From positions 1 to 64,000 of the forward strand of contig NW_026992298.1 in NCBI RefSeq assembly GCF_028769735.1: a DNA stretch of 64,000 nt, read 5' to 3'. Shown here one piece after another: positions 45,288 through 56,812 of this stretch. Positions within the stretch are counted from its first letter, which is position 1; every line of letters starts with the position of its first letter. Under the pieces are notes generated by a model. That model searched no databases and was not told the origin of the DNA. It saw only the letters and a program-made list of their open reading frames with translations. The translations under genes were made by a program, and so were the position numbers. Source of the stretch: Zonotrichia leucophrys gambelii. Taxonomy: Eukaryota > Chordata > Aves > Passeriformes > Passerellidae.

Positions 45288-45937
45288 TGTCCTGGGTTGA
45301 CTATATGATGCTTTTATCCCCAATCGTCTCATTCTGTTTATGTTGAATAATAATAAGTTTTGTACCTTTAAGAGTGTTACAGAGAGTGAAGGGGGAGAGA
45401 GAAGAAGCACGCAGTTTGTTTTCAGACACTGCACTCACTCCTCCACATTCCTGCTCCTGACTGTGTTGTCTGCGGACAGACAGCGGGACAGAGCTCTTCT
45501 TTTGCTTTTTAGTTAGTGTTAGCTAGCTGAGGTAAAGAAGTTCCCTGGACTGTTTTTTTCCCTTTTCTTTGGACCTCTTGGAACTGCTCTGGACTGAACA
45601 CTCAGGAGAGCACCGCCAGCTGCAGCTGTGGCCCACTGGGCCGGCCCTGGCCTGCGACAATTCCAGCACTGAGAGACTGATCAGAGACTGAGTGAGCTGC
45701 TGCTTGAACCCGGGGTTTTCTCAGTTTGTCATCTCTTTTAGAGTGGCAAGGGGTCTCATTGTTTTGATACTGTTTTGGTCTTATTGTTTAATAAACAGGG
45801 GTTTTTTTCCACCTTTCTCCAAGGAGGTATTTTTCTTTCCTCCCGGACCAGTTGGGGGGAGGGGCCGATTGGATCTGCTTTTCCCACCGGAGCTCCTTTG
45901 GGGGGATTCTTCCCCAAATTTGCTCTAAACCTGGACA
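45288..45937 (+). repeat. 3' LTR of the ERV-L element
   Basis: Begins TGTCCTGGGTTGACT, ends CTGGACA. AATAAA at ~45,790. Longer than the 5' LTR by about 20 bases, with extra sequence (TAATAATAAG) near its start and a different central part. Confidence 0.82.
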
Positions 45938-46066
45938 AGGTCCCTCGAAATAGTGATGAATCTGTTGGCCCGACAGAACCCAAAATCCCGGGGAGCACTG
46001 GCCTATCCATCAGCTAACCCCAGCTGACGTGATTCAATGTCAGGGTCCCTGTTCAGGTGCCAAAAG
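45938..46066 (-). other. Leader and primer-binding site of the split class II provirus
   Basis: Read in reverse, 46,066-46,049 is TGGCACCTGAACAGGGAC, two changes away from a lysine-tRNA (Lys3-type) primer site, followed by a leader that would continue into the gag remnant at 39,302 if the ERV-L element were removed. Confidence 0.6.
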
Positions 46067-46400
46067 TCACAATGAGGGTGGCTGTAGCAAACCTTTCTGG
46101 TTCCCCAACTTCAGGGCAAGCGTGGTTAAAGTGAAAAGGATCAGATGCTGGGGAAGATGAAACAGGAAAGCCTTATAAATATTATTGCCTGGCAATACAT
46201 TTTGAGAATATGGAAACTATAAGTGAGATTGAAATGAAAGCAAGCTTTGAGATACCGAGCTTATTTACTGAACAACTGGGAAACAATGGTATAGCCGGCT
46301 GAAGGTAATCCCCTTTTGATGAAACAATACCCTCTGCTTGCAGACAAGTCCAAGGGTCAGAGCAGACCCTACTAGCTGTGCAGAAGGGGACCAAAGAGTA
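46067..46400 (-). mobile_element. 5' LTR of the minus-strand class II provirus (approximate)
   Basis: Lies directly before the primer site in reverse orientation. Contains a CAGTAAATAAGCTC stretch in reverse (~46,260) suggestive of the R region. The start of the LTR could not be fixed. Confidence 0.45.
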
Positions 46401-46409
46401 GTTTTCAGG

Positions 46410-46751
46410 GTTTAAAATATAACACAGTATGGTAATGTAATCATTCTTATAGGCTGTATATAAATGCTATAAGATTTGTATCTTGTACTAGATTGGTTAG
46501 TGAAAATTAGAATATGCAGCACAGAAGAAGATTTATTGTATTGTAATGGGAACTCCCCTCCTCTTTCAGGCATCCATTTTTGGCGCCTCTTTTGAGCTCC
46601 TTTTTTGGGCCTGCTCCGAGCTGTGGCTGGCAACTCCAAACAAGGCCCCTGCACCCACACCCTTTGCAATAAACCACAAGTTCCAAGACCTGGCTTCATA
46701 CATCTCTTGTCTCTGTCCATCCCAACCATCCTAGCCCCCAGTGCTCCTACA
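46410..46751 (+). mobile_element. LTR fragment, class II ERV type
   Basis: TATATAAA at 46457-46464 and AATAAA at 46668-46673, ending CTCCTACA at 46751. No internal region follows in this direction. The U3 start is unclear. Confidence 0.55.
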
Positions 46752-47110
46752 AGCAGGATCAATGGAGTTGCCCAAAAAGAACTTTAGTAACAGGGTGAAA
46801 AACATTTAACATAGAGAAGTTGAGCAGAGTACAAGGGTTGGGATTCAAAGACCTGAGAAAAAAGCGAAGAAACAATATATACACTTGAGGGTAGAACACT
46901 AGAACAATAACCATATAGGACAAACAAGTAACCAATAGGGGAGGAGAACTTGGACAACTTAGCATAACAACACTAAAGGCTTATGGGGGAACTCTCAAGC
47001 TCAGCCTAAGTTAAACAAATGATTCCTAGGGCTTGAAACTCACACCCAGTTCTTCCGGGGTAAAATCTGGCTGACTCTGAGTTACAGCTGGGCTAACTCC
47101 CACACCGCTG
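46752..47110. other. AT-rich stretch, possibly retroviral
   Basis: No coding frame of note. Composition resembles the neighbouring LTR material, but no boundaries or motifs were found. Confidence 0.35.
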
Positions 47111-49130
47111 CTTTGCTCTGGTCCCTTGGGACCATGTGGCCCAACAGAGCCACAATGATGTCCTTGGTTCCACGAGGCTCCACAGTGTCACAATGGTCCC
47201 TTGGATCCATGGTGCTCTGCAGTGTCACAATGGCCCCTTCATTTCACAAGTCTCCCAAGTGTCACATTGGTCTCCACAGGAAGGAAACCACGGAGGTCCA
47301 TGTTTCAGGAGCTGATGAACAGCAACCACCAGAGGCCAAGGCAAGCCTGACCAGTCTGTCCTGGCAGGTTTGCTTGGAGCAACCCTTGGATATTTGAAAT
47401 TATGAATGCAGAGTCCTAACTTCAGACATTTGTGCCTGGAAAAGGATGATTTTTTTCCATACAAAGAACAGCACAGAGCCCTTTCCAGTGTTTGGAAAAC
47501 AGGTGAGTTCTGGCACTCAGGAGTCAAAGATAAGCCAGACTTGTCTGTCCTGGCAACTTTTGTCTGGGAGCAATCCTTAAATTCACAAAACTTTGGAAGT
47601 GGAATTGTAATTTTGGCCATAGATGCCTGGAAAAGATGGACAGTTCTTTTCCATAAACAGAAGAGCCCAGAGCCCCAGTGTTTCAAGGGCAGATAGGAGT
47701 GTCTTTCCACATTCCAAGGTCAGGCAGACCTGTCAGGTGACCCCTGGGAGACCAAGGCAGCCACACCTATTTCATGTTCCCTTGGTTCCACAGGGCTCTG
47801 CAGTGTCACATTGGCTCCTTGCTTCCATGAGGCCTTGCCATACCACAGTAGTTCTCTTGCTTCCATGATGCCCTCAGGTGTCATTATGGCTCCATTATTA
47901 CACAAGTTTAAGCATCTAAATGGTCTCCATGGTTCCACAAGGCCCCCCAGTATCTTAATGGTCTATTAGTTCCATGAAGGCTTGCTGTGTCCAATGGCCC
48001 CTTCGTTCCATTGATGCCCAGTAGTGCAACAATGATTGCCTTGGTTCCACAAGTAGCCAAAGTGTCACAATGGCCCCTTCCTTCCATGAGACCCTGCAGG
48101 GTCACAATGGTCACCACGAATCCATGGGACCTTGCAATGCCACAACGGTCTCCATGGATCCATGGTGCCCTGCAGGATCACAATGGCCCTTTGACTTTAT
48201 GAGGCCCTAAAATGCTACAATTGTCTTTTGGTTCCACGAAGCCTCACGGCTTCACACTGGTCCCTTGGGACCATGCAGCTCAACAGAGCCACAATTTATG
48301 CCCTTGGTTCCACAAGGCCCCACAGTGTCACAGTGGCCCCCTGGATCCATGGTACCCTGCAGGGTCACAATGTTCCCCTTGGTTCCACAAGTTCCTACAG
48401 TGGAACAGGGTCCACAAGGGCCTTCAGTGTCACCATGGCCCCCATTGGTTCCACAATCCTCCACAGTATCACAACAATCTCCATAGGAAGGAAACAAGTG
48501 AGCCCCAGTGGTGCAGGGGCAGATGAGAGGCAGTCACCAGAGGCCAAGTCTAGCCAGGCTTGACTGTATGGGCAGATTTTGTCTGGGAGTAACCCTTGGC
48601 TATAGAGAATTTTAGACATGGAATCCCAATTTTGGTGATGGCGCCTAGACAAGAAAGGCAGTTCTTTCCCATAGGAAGGAAGGCACAGAGCCCCAGTGCT
48701 TTGCACTCCAATGGGAAGTGGACCTTGACATGTCAAATTCAGTGGGACCTGTCAGACAGCCTCCAGGAGCCCGAACCAGGCAGACTTCTTCCATGTTCCT
48801 TTGATTTCATGGAGCCCCATACTGTCACAATGGTCTCATTTTTCCACGAGGTCTCGCAATGTCACAATGGCTTCTTTGTTTCATGAGCCCCAACAGAGTC
48901 ACAAGGGTCCATTGTCTCCATGTAGCCCCGCTGTGTCACAATAGTTCCTTTTATATATTGGTTCCACAGTTTCATTATTGACCCTTCCTTCCATAGGCCC
49001 CCCTGAGTTGCACAACAGTACCCTTGATTCGTTGAGGTTCTGTAGTGTCACCGTGGGGTCGTTTGACCTGCATTGTCACAACTGACCACGGCTCCACGAG
49101 GTTCCGTAGTGCCACCGTGGTCGCTGTCAG
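47111..49130 (+). repeat. Compound satellite: alternating 37-bp and 185-bp arrays
   Basis: In order: 37-bp units (47,111-47,285), reversed 185-bp repeat (47,290-47,720), 37-bp units (47,770-48,485), reversed 185-bp repeat (48,490-48,740), 37-bp units (48,780-49,130). The 185-bp copies are marked by TTCC.ATAGGAAGGAAAGCAC in reverse. The 37-bp copies read GGTTCCA.GAGGCC and AGTGTCACAATGG. The pair [185 reversed][37 forward] therefore occurs twice in tandem, a higher-order unit. Confidence 0.82.
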
Positions 49131-49249
49131 AGGCTGGATGAGATCGATGTCCCGAGACACCTTGGGATGCTTGGAATGCCCGAGTGGGGCCAGGGCCGGG
49201 TCAGGCCTTGGTTTGTGGTGGGACAGAGCCCCGCCCCCAGCCCTGGCCT

Positions 49250-49420
49250 GGCAGACCTGTCAATCACACAGTATAGGCAGGGCTAACATAGTTCTGATTG
49301 GCTGAGCTGTCAATCAATCACACTCCAGCCGCTGGCACCTCCCATGGCTCTGATTGGACATGCAACTGGCAGTCCCACCCCAGGGGCGGGCCCATGAAGG
49401 CCCAGGAGGTTAAAAGCCAG
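49250..49420 (+). promoter_or_regulatory. Promoter-like cluster: CCAAT boxes, GC box, TATA-like
   Basis: Inverted CCAAT boxes (ATTGG) at 49297-49301 and 49353-49357, several CAATCA motifs at 49,260-49,320, a GC box (GGGGCGGG) at 49383-49390 and TTAAAAG at 49410-49416, in the usual order and spacing for a plus-strand promoter. No gene follows; 49,420-49,628 has no supported frame. It may be the U3 of an LTR whose ends I could not identify. Confidence 0.5.
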
Positions 49421-49628
49421 GGCACGAGGGCAGTCCAGGGTCTGGATCCTGCCTTCTCCTGGGGTTCCTCTCTTCGCGATGCTGGAACCCCAGCAGTTGG
49501 TACCAATGTGCGTGTTGTTCTATGGATCTTCTGTCTTTCTGTTGTTCTCTCTCTTCCTTCTAATCCTACTTACCTGGAACATTTTTGGGCAACTTCACAT
49601 ATTAAGGGTTAAAGGATTTTATGTTAAA

Positions 49629-50251
49629 TGTGTGGGAATCCAAGGCACAGGGAATATTTCTCTGTCTGCCCTGAGGGGTCCTGACCCCCAGAGAAACACT
49701 GCCTTTCAGCTTCACCCATGGAGAGGACTTCCAAGACTTTGAGATAGATTAGAATTTACCAAAGTGTGAAATAGGTAATAGAGAGTCCTAAACTATGTTC
49801 CTTGGGTGAGAAATTTAGGTTTTGGGGTTATTAATATGGTGTAGATAGGAGGCAAGGTGGAGGAATTGGGGTGTAGTCCCTGTCTTCTTCATCTGCTCTA
49901 TTTTCTGCACTGTTGGTAGCACAGGGTGATTGGTCAAGGAAAGCACAGTGCAGAGGTTATGTGGACAGTCAAGGGATGAGTTTTTGGTAGATAAGTAGAA
50001 ATAATGCACTTTTCAAGTGTTTATTGGATGAGATAATGTTAAAAGAGCTTGAAACTGTATATTTTGGGGGCATTTTGTGGTGCTTTTCCAGTGCACTGAG
50101 CCTGGTGTGGACAGCAATGCAAAACTTCAGATAAGCTAACAATAAAGAAGAAGATGAAGACTGAAAAAGTCCTGTGCATCTCCTTTTACCTGGCACAGAA
50201 CTGCTAGTGGAGGGTTTCCCCCATCCAGGGAGCCCCCAGAAGGGCCCAACA
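49629..50251 (+). mobile_element. Solo LTR, ~620 bp
   Basis: Runs from TGTGTGGGAATCC to GGGCCCAACA, with AATAAA at 50141-50146, about 105 bp from the end. TAAA occurs directly on each side (49625-49628 and 50252-50255), a possible short target duplication. No retroviral gene inside. 50,252-50,379 holds nothing recognisable. Confidence 0.6.
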
Positions 50252-50639
50252 TAAAACAAACATCAATAACTGGTGTTATCCGAGTGGATTTTTGAGGAAA
50301 CATTTGGCTGACAATGTTTGTTATAAGTTGGATTTTTCCATAAAATTGTTTCCTGAAGGGTGTTGTCTTAATTGCCACTCATGTGAAATGTGTTGATCAA
50401 AGGACCAGTAAGGTCCACCCATAGACATGCAAGGTATAAAAGAAGAGGATTGAAAAAACAGGTGGCTTTTAGCCCTTAGCCTTCTGATCTGAGTCTGTGT
50501 TATCTCTGATTCAGTGGTGACATTTGGGCATCTGTGGGGGCTATTGGGAATCCTTTCTGCACGTTGTGACCCAACAGGAGTTTCCCTAATAAATTTTGCC
50601 TGAAGGTCTCACTGTTCCCATGACATGAACTCCTGTGAA

Positions 50640-50932
50640 TGTCTGGGACATCCCAGTTCTTTGGCAGCCTGGGGACTCCTGGGATGTCACCGTGGAGCCC
50701 CCGTGAGTGTCTGTGACAGATTGGTGCCTTTGCAGCCCAAGGTCTCCTGGGATGTCACCATGGAATGGCTGTGACTGCCTCTGACCACAGGGCCCTTTAC
50801 AGTCCCCAGAAATGCCTGGCAGGTCTCCATGGAGCCCCTGTCTGTGCCTGTGACATTCCAGCTCTTGAACAGCCTGGAGACTCTTGGAAAGTCCCCATGG
50901 AACCTCTCTGAGGGCCTCTGACAAATCTGACC
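50640..50932 (+). repeat. 68-bp tandem repeat, ~4.3 units (right arm)
   Basis: Successive units starting GTCTGGGACA, GTCTGTGACA, GCCTCTGACC, GCCTGTGACA and GCCTCTGACA measure 68, 68, 69 and 68 bp, each containing a CATGGA or CGTGGA near its end. Next to it, 50,940-51,030 has a shorter duplicated CAACCATCACCAG...GTTGCTATGGTCAGT unit. Confidence 0.87.
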
Positions 50933-50939
50933 CTTAGCA

Positions 50940-53900
50940 GGCAACCATCACCAGGACCCTGTTGCTATGGTCAGTTTCCATGGCAACCATCACCAGCCCC
51001 CTGTTGCTATGGTCAGTCCCTTGGCAGCTCCATGGAGACCCCTTGCCAGGGGTGGTTGCCATGGACACCAGCATTGATTGTCAGCCATGAGGAGTCTTGA
51101 TTTTCATATCTGTTCAAAATGCATTAGAAGGTGTTGGGGGCCAATATAAATTGGACATTGCTGATATCAACCAAAACTGGAAAAGACAACTAAACAGGAC
51201 AAAACAGTTCTCTCTTCATTGTTTTCAATATGGTATATTCATTTTGAATACACTTCTGAAATGTGACTAATTAACCACAAAAGAATTGAAAACCTGAATG
51301 ATTCCCAGAGACTTGTCTTGTTTGGGTATTTTAAACAAATATTTATGAGCTTTTCTAACTGAATTCCTGAACTGAGAAGCTCAAGAACAAAGAGGCCTCT
51401 GGAGCAGTAAAATTCATCATCGTCCTCCAAGTGGTTGAAGATCCATCCCCATCAGAGCAGCAATGAACAGAAATGGGCACAGCTTTGTGGCTGCCCCAGC
51501 TTTGGCATGGGCCCTGAGCCTGGAGCAGGAGCAGCTCTTGAAGGCCCCAAGGCCGAGGCCCTTGAAGGCCCTGGGCAGATGGGATGGCAGCAGGGGCTGC
51601 AGAGCTCTCAGCACCTCAGCCCGAGGGGAGCAGGGCAGCCAGGGAGCCTCCTTTGGCCTTGGCCAAGCACCTTCCCCCATGGCTGGGGCTGAGTCCTGTG
51701 GCAGCTGCAGCTGCTGCTGTGCCCTTGCCAGGGGCTGAGGCCGTGGGGCAGTGCCCAGAGCAGCCTGGCCTGAGCAGAGCTGTGGGGCCAGAGCTGGCTG
51801 GGCTGGGCTGGGGAGAGGCCCTTGGTGCTGCCCAGAGCTCAGGGCAGCTGGCAGAGCTTGCAGAGAGCTGGGCTGGGCTCAGAGAGCCTGGCCCAGAAAC
51901 CATCAGTGTCCATCTCAGCCTGGCTGAGCGTGCAGGGGCAGGACTCAGGCCAGGCCTTGTGGGGCAGGGCCAGCGCCTGTGCAAGGCATTGCAAACAGGC
52001 AAGTGGCCCAGAGAGGAGGCTGCTCTGTGCCCTGGGTGGCATGGACAGAGCAGGAAGGGGGCCCAGGACATTTGTCAGTGCCAGCCTCTGTGCCCAGCCC
52101 TTGGCAGCCCTGGCTGCTGAGCCCAGCTTTAGCCTGGGCTGAGTTTGGCTGTGGCCCAGCTCCATCCTCCTGCAAGGCTCAGGGCCTGTTCCCGGCCATG
52201 GCCAGCCCTGGCTGCCTCTCTGCTGGCCCAGAGGCCGGCAGAGCCCGGGGCAGGGCTGTCTGTGCAGCCCCACAGGTGCCAGGGGCTCTGCAGGAGCTGG
52301 CAGAGGCTGCCCAGCAGGGAGGCCATGGGGCACACCTCAGGGCACAAGTGGCACTGCCTGTTCATGGACACACAACTGATGTCTGCCTGGAAAGGGGCAC
52401 AGGTTTTAACACCATTGGTTTCATAATATACAAGCATATTTTTATTATCTAGGTCATTTAAATACTTTTAAGAAATGGCAAATTTTTCCGCCAGGAACAG
52501 GAATTTCCTGGATCTACGGATCCTTTTAGTGATGGCAGGAGAAGAAATACTGATCTTCCCCTCTGCCTTTGCCATCAATATTCAGTCTAGTATTTCATGA
52601 CACTCCTTCTTTCAGATGTTTCCAGGTCTCCTGGATAAATGGCCATGTCAAGGACACTCTTCAATTGACCAGCTGGATCTATTTCCCTTCCATTTCTCTC
52701 AGATTTCCTCCTCCAGATGCTTTCTGGTCATTTGAGTGCCTCACAACTGACTGGGTTCATGCTTTGAATTCAGGATGTTCCTCAATATTTCTGAAATTGA
52801 AATAAATATCACATTACTCAAAATCCTAATTAAATTTATACTATCCTAGAATTACCTTTTCTATGTCTTTGTCTAAAACTCTTCCTGTACAGAAATCCCT
52901 GGTGGGATGGTGGACATGTCAGAAGCTGATGAGACATCAAAGAGAGCTGAGGGAAAGCTGTGATGGTTATTAAACTTTCTAATGTTCAACTTGTGTTTGT
53001 TGGCAAGAAACCTTTCTGTGCCTCTAAGTGTCACCACTCCCTTACCCCAAAGGACACAAACCTGATGAGTTGTGGTTCCCACTGCAAGGGCTGTACTTGC
53101 ACCTTGGCTCTGCACAGGAGAGCTCTTCATCCCCTTTCTCTCTTTTCCTCCCTCTGGGCATGGAGGGAGCTCCTGACTTCAGCCTGTGACTCGTGTGTGC
53201 AAAGAGCAAATCTGGGCAGAATTGGGGCAGGGAGGGTTTGGGGGGACCTTGGGATCTGTGCTGGGCACAGAAGGTGTTTTCCATTGCTCTGAGACTGTCT
53301 GCTGTGGAAAGTGGATTTAATATCCAGCAGAGGAGTGACTTTTCCATTTCATGGAACTGTGCCTTCCCTTGGCTTTGTTGGCTGACAAGAAATGAGCATC
53401 CCTCTGTGTCTCGGGCAGCTCCTTCTCCAAGGAAAGCAGGTGGGAGTGTGAGCCAGGGAGCTGAAAGCTGCAGGTGCAGCCTGGGCTGGAGGGAGCTCAG
53501 ATTTGCACAAGGCTGCTCTGAGTGCCAGGGCTTGGATGGGGAAATGGTGGGGTGGGGGTAGGGACAGAGTCTGATTGATTGTCTACCATGAAGGGTCTTG
53601 ATTTTCATATTTATTCAAACTGCATGAGGAGGTACTTGGTTTCAGTGTCAATTGGACATTGCACATATCAATGAATTAACAGGAAAAAAACCCTAAACCA
53701 GACTTAAAAAAATCTTTTCTTACTGCCTTTTAAAATATCATGGATTCACTTTGAATACACTACTGAGATCTACTTAACTACAAATTATTTGGAAACGGAA
53801 ATCAAATTATTTCCAGAGGCTTGGCTTGATAAGGTGTTCTGAGTGTTAATGAGCCCTGGGACACTGATTTCCTGCACTGAAGAGCTGCAGACTGAACAAG

Positions 53901-54320
53901 CTTCTGCAGCAGGAAAATCCAGCAGCAGCCTCCAAGGTGCTGAGGATGTCAGCAGCCCCCACTGAGGCCATCCCTGCCCAGAGACCGTGGGGGAATGGGC
54001 AGACAAGGAGAGCGTCCCTGGGGCTGGGGCAGCACAACTCAGAGGCACCAGCGGCTCCAGCTGGGCAATGGAGTGTGGAATGTGGCTGGGAAAGCCCTGC
54101 CTGGGCTGGGCCAAGCAGGACACACAAGCCCTGACCCCTAAATGCCAAACAACTCTCTCAAGGAGACATTTTAAAAGAATTACAATTGCTTGTGTACTGT
54201 GAGTTGGACTCCCTAGAGATACACGAACTGGAGATTCTCAGGAACTCAAAACAACAAAACAGCCTTTATTGGCAACTTTGGAAATTCAGGTATAATTTGG
54301 CAAAATGTTTTTTATGACAC
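50940..54320. other. Right-arm spacer without a supported gene
   Basis: Mirror of 28,930-32,250. Alternating AT-rich and GC-rich patches; the GC-rich ones (51,430-52,430; 53,130-53,560; 53,930-54,130) give overlapping frames on both strands without recognisable domains. Confidence 0.5.
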
Positions 54321-55880
54321 TGTAGTGGTTTTGGTTTCTTAAGTATAGATCTTTCTAATCTTGAGATTTCTTAATTAATGTACTGATGAGTATGTTGTGT
54401 TTTAGTGCTGGTTAATTATTTATGTATTTATCTTGTGAGATAGGATTACAAGAAAGGTACAGTAGGCTTAAAATTTTAAAAGGGTATAATAAAAATTTAT
54501 TAAAAGTAAAATTAAATAAAAGGTAGTAAGAATTAAAAAAATTTTTTTCGAATACTTTTTTTTCTTTACATCTTTTTCATTTTACTGAAAATGTAAAGAA
54601 ACTAAACTAAGCATTTCTAGTCAGTTCACTATTTCTAGAATCGACTTTTTTAGCTTACTGTGGGGAGAAGTTTTTCTTGTTAAGTTTATGGATATTTTTT
54701 TACAAGAGGATAAAATATGTTGTTTTTGTTCATAGTTTTGTCATGAATAACAGTTGTCTGGGGATCTTTGTTATTGTGATGTTTTTTTATTGCTACAGGC
54801 TTTTTTACAGCTTGTTGATGGGTCATGTCAACTTAAGGGGTATTGTTTTAAAGATGAGGTGTTTAAAACTAAAAGTTTTTATTATTTTCTTTAAAAATTA
54901 TTTTTATCTCTGACCATAGAGATCTTCTCTTGGGGATACTGGATTACAGCTTTTTCCCCCTGTTTAAACTTTTTGTAAAATTACAGTTATTTTAACATTT
55001 ATTTATTTAACATGCAGGTTTTTCTTTGATTAATTTGAAATATTTTGATTAATTTGAATTTTTTTATAGTTTTATGTGTTATAAAGAAAAAGAGTTTTTT
55101 CTATATAGTTTATAAGAAGATTTTAGTTTTAAGATTAAGGTATTTTTCTTCTTTATTGGGGGAGGGATTTAACTTTTTACTGACTTTTTTTGGGGTTTAT
55201 TATATATATATATTTTTTTTTTTTTAATTGAGGGAGGATTAAAGTATTGAAAGGATTTACACCTGACCCACTGATAACTTTTGGTGGAAGTTGTGGTTGG
55301 GTTGTGTTAGGATTGGTTTTATGATTGGTTTCTGGGTTTTTTTGTGTTTAATTTTACTTGAAGGGTTATCTTGTGTGGGTTGTAGGTTGTAGGGGTTTTT
55401 AGATTGAATTGTGTTGCGGGGAGGGGATTGACAGCATGATTTTAATAGATGTGGCTAGCTTTGTTCTGGTTGGGGTTTTGTAGTCACTTTTATTTTCCTG
55501 TTTGGTAGTTGTTGGGGTTTGGTTTGGTTAGAATGGGGCCGATGGGGAGGGGGCGGCCTGGGGAGGGAGGAAGGGGCTCAGACCATGGCAGGGTTGCTTG
55601 GTTTGGTTTGGTTTGGTTTGGTTTGGTTTGGTTTGGTTTGGTTTGGTTTGGTTTGGTTTGGTTTGGTTTGGTTTGGTTTGGTTTGGTTTGGTTTGGTTTG
55701 GTTGAGATGGGGGCCGCTGCTTCTTTGTTGACTGGAAAAGAAAGAGGAGGTTCCTGGGTTTTTTCATCTTTAACATATGTGTTTAAAAGAAGCATGTTCA
55801 GTATCTTTGTGGGTTAACAGATTGTCAGTTACACAAAATTTTTGTATTACTTTTTAAAACTCTTCTCATGTCAAACTACA
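54321..55880. mobile_element. AT-rich LTR-like insertion in right arm
   Basis: Begins TGTAGTGGTTTTGG and ends TCAAACTACA, with related inverted ends. It interrupts sequence that is continuous in the left arm (near 28,900). Very AT-rich, with AATAAA motifs near 54,515 and a long pentamer repeat at 55,601-55,700. No gene. Exact ends and target duplication are not clean; orientation not decided. Confidence 0.55.
55601..55700. repeat. Perfect (GTTTG)20 microsatellite
   Basis: Twenty uninterrupted GTTTG units. It is open in several frames on both strands, producing artefactual FGLVW or NQTKP repeat peptides. Confidence 0.97.
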
Positions 55881-56389
55881 ACAGACATTCAATCAACAAA
55901 TCCACATCTCAGAGCATTGACTTGGCCCATTTGACTTCACAAACTCTAAGCCTGTTCAGTTTCATGTTACTCAAAATCTGTAGGAGCAAAGAAAAATAAG
56001 AAGACATGGAAAGACAGAAAGACAGAAAAGATTTAGAGAAGCACACACAGAGCTACAAAGCCCTGGATTCCAGTGTTCAGATGGAAATTCCAACAGGACC
56101 CAGGGTCAAGATGTCTGCTTGCCTTGTGGTCAGCCTCAAATACCCCTTGGTCTTCCTGGGCCCTTCCCCCAGGTGGGACTTGGGCTCATTTGGTCCCTCA
56201 GGAGCTGGGCTGGGGCTGCAGAGGTGGCTGTGGAGCATTGCCTGTGCTGTGCCAGGGACTGGCAGCCACTGCTGGGCTGGGGTAGAGGCTCTGGGGGGAC
56301 TGGGGTTCCAGGGCAGGGCCTGGAGCTGCCCCTTCCTCCCCCACACATGAAAAGTTTTGATCCAACAATCTCCTCCAGTCTTTCACAAC
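55881..56389. other. Right-arm spacer, mirror of 28,386-28,900
   Basis: AT-rich then GC-rich, without a supported gene; short flank between the LTR-like insertion and the 185-bp repeat. Confidence 0.5.
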
Positions 56390-56812
56390 AGGCAATGTTA
56401 GAGGGGGAACCCCAATTCTGGCCATGAGCACCTGGCTGAGAAGGACAGTTCCATAAGAAGGAAAGCACAGTGACCCAGTGTTTGAAAGCAGCTGAAAGGC
56501 TCACTAGGCCAAGGCCAGCCAGACTTGTCAGGAATGGCAGATTTTGTCGGGGAGCAGTCTTTGGATCTAGGGAGTTGTGGAGGTGGAGCACCAATCTCAC
56601 CCATGGACACCTGGAGAAGCAGCACAATTCTTTCCCATAGAAAGGAAAACACGGAGCCTTCCCCAGTGTTTTGGGGAAAGATGATAGGTGACCCTTGCGA
56701 AACACTGCCAGAAAAATTGTCTGCAATATTCCTTGGAACATCCTGGATAAAGGAAGTTGGAGTGAAATCTCAATTCAGCCATGGATGCTGGAGAAGAAGG
56801 AGAGATCTTTTC
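56390..56812 (-). repeat. ~185-bp tandem repeat, two units and part (right arm)
   Basis: Reverse units marked by CCATAAGAAGGAAAGCACAG (~56,450) and CCCATAGAAAGGAAAACACGG (~56,635), mirror of 28,011-28,385. The third unit is interrupted by the next LTR. Confidence 0.78.

Larger units (their letters stand above)
39303..45937 (+). mobile_element. ERV-L type provirus, LTR-gag-pol-LTR, env absent
   Basis: A 6.6-kb element with LTRs both starting TGTCCTGG and ending in CA, a primer-binding site, gag, pol and a polypurine tract, but no env: pol ends at 45,141 and only 146 bases separate it from the 3' LTR. The RT and integrase place it with class III ERV-L. No matching target duplication is found (CACTG before, AGGTC after). 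The two LTRs differ far more than expected for an element whose gag is still open, suggesting a mosaic. It is inserted inside a minus-strand class II provirus. Confidence 0.85.

Noticed and set aside
55509..55817. Open frames with repeated VWFGL or KPNQT peptides
   Set aside because: Produced by the GTTTG microsatellite, open on both strands by chance.
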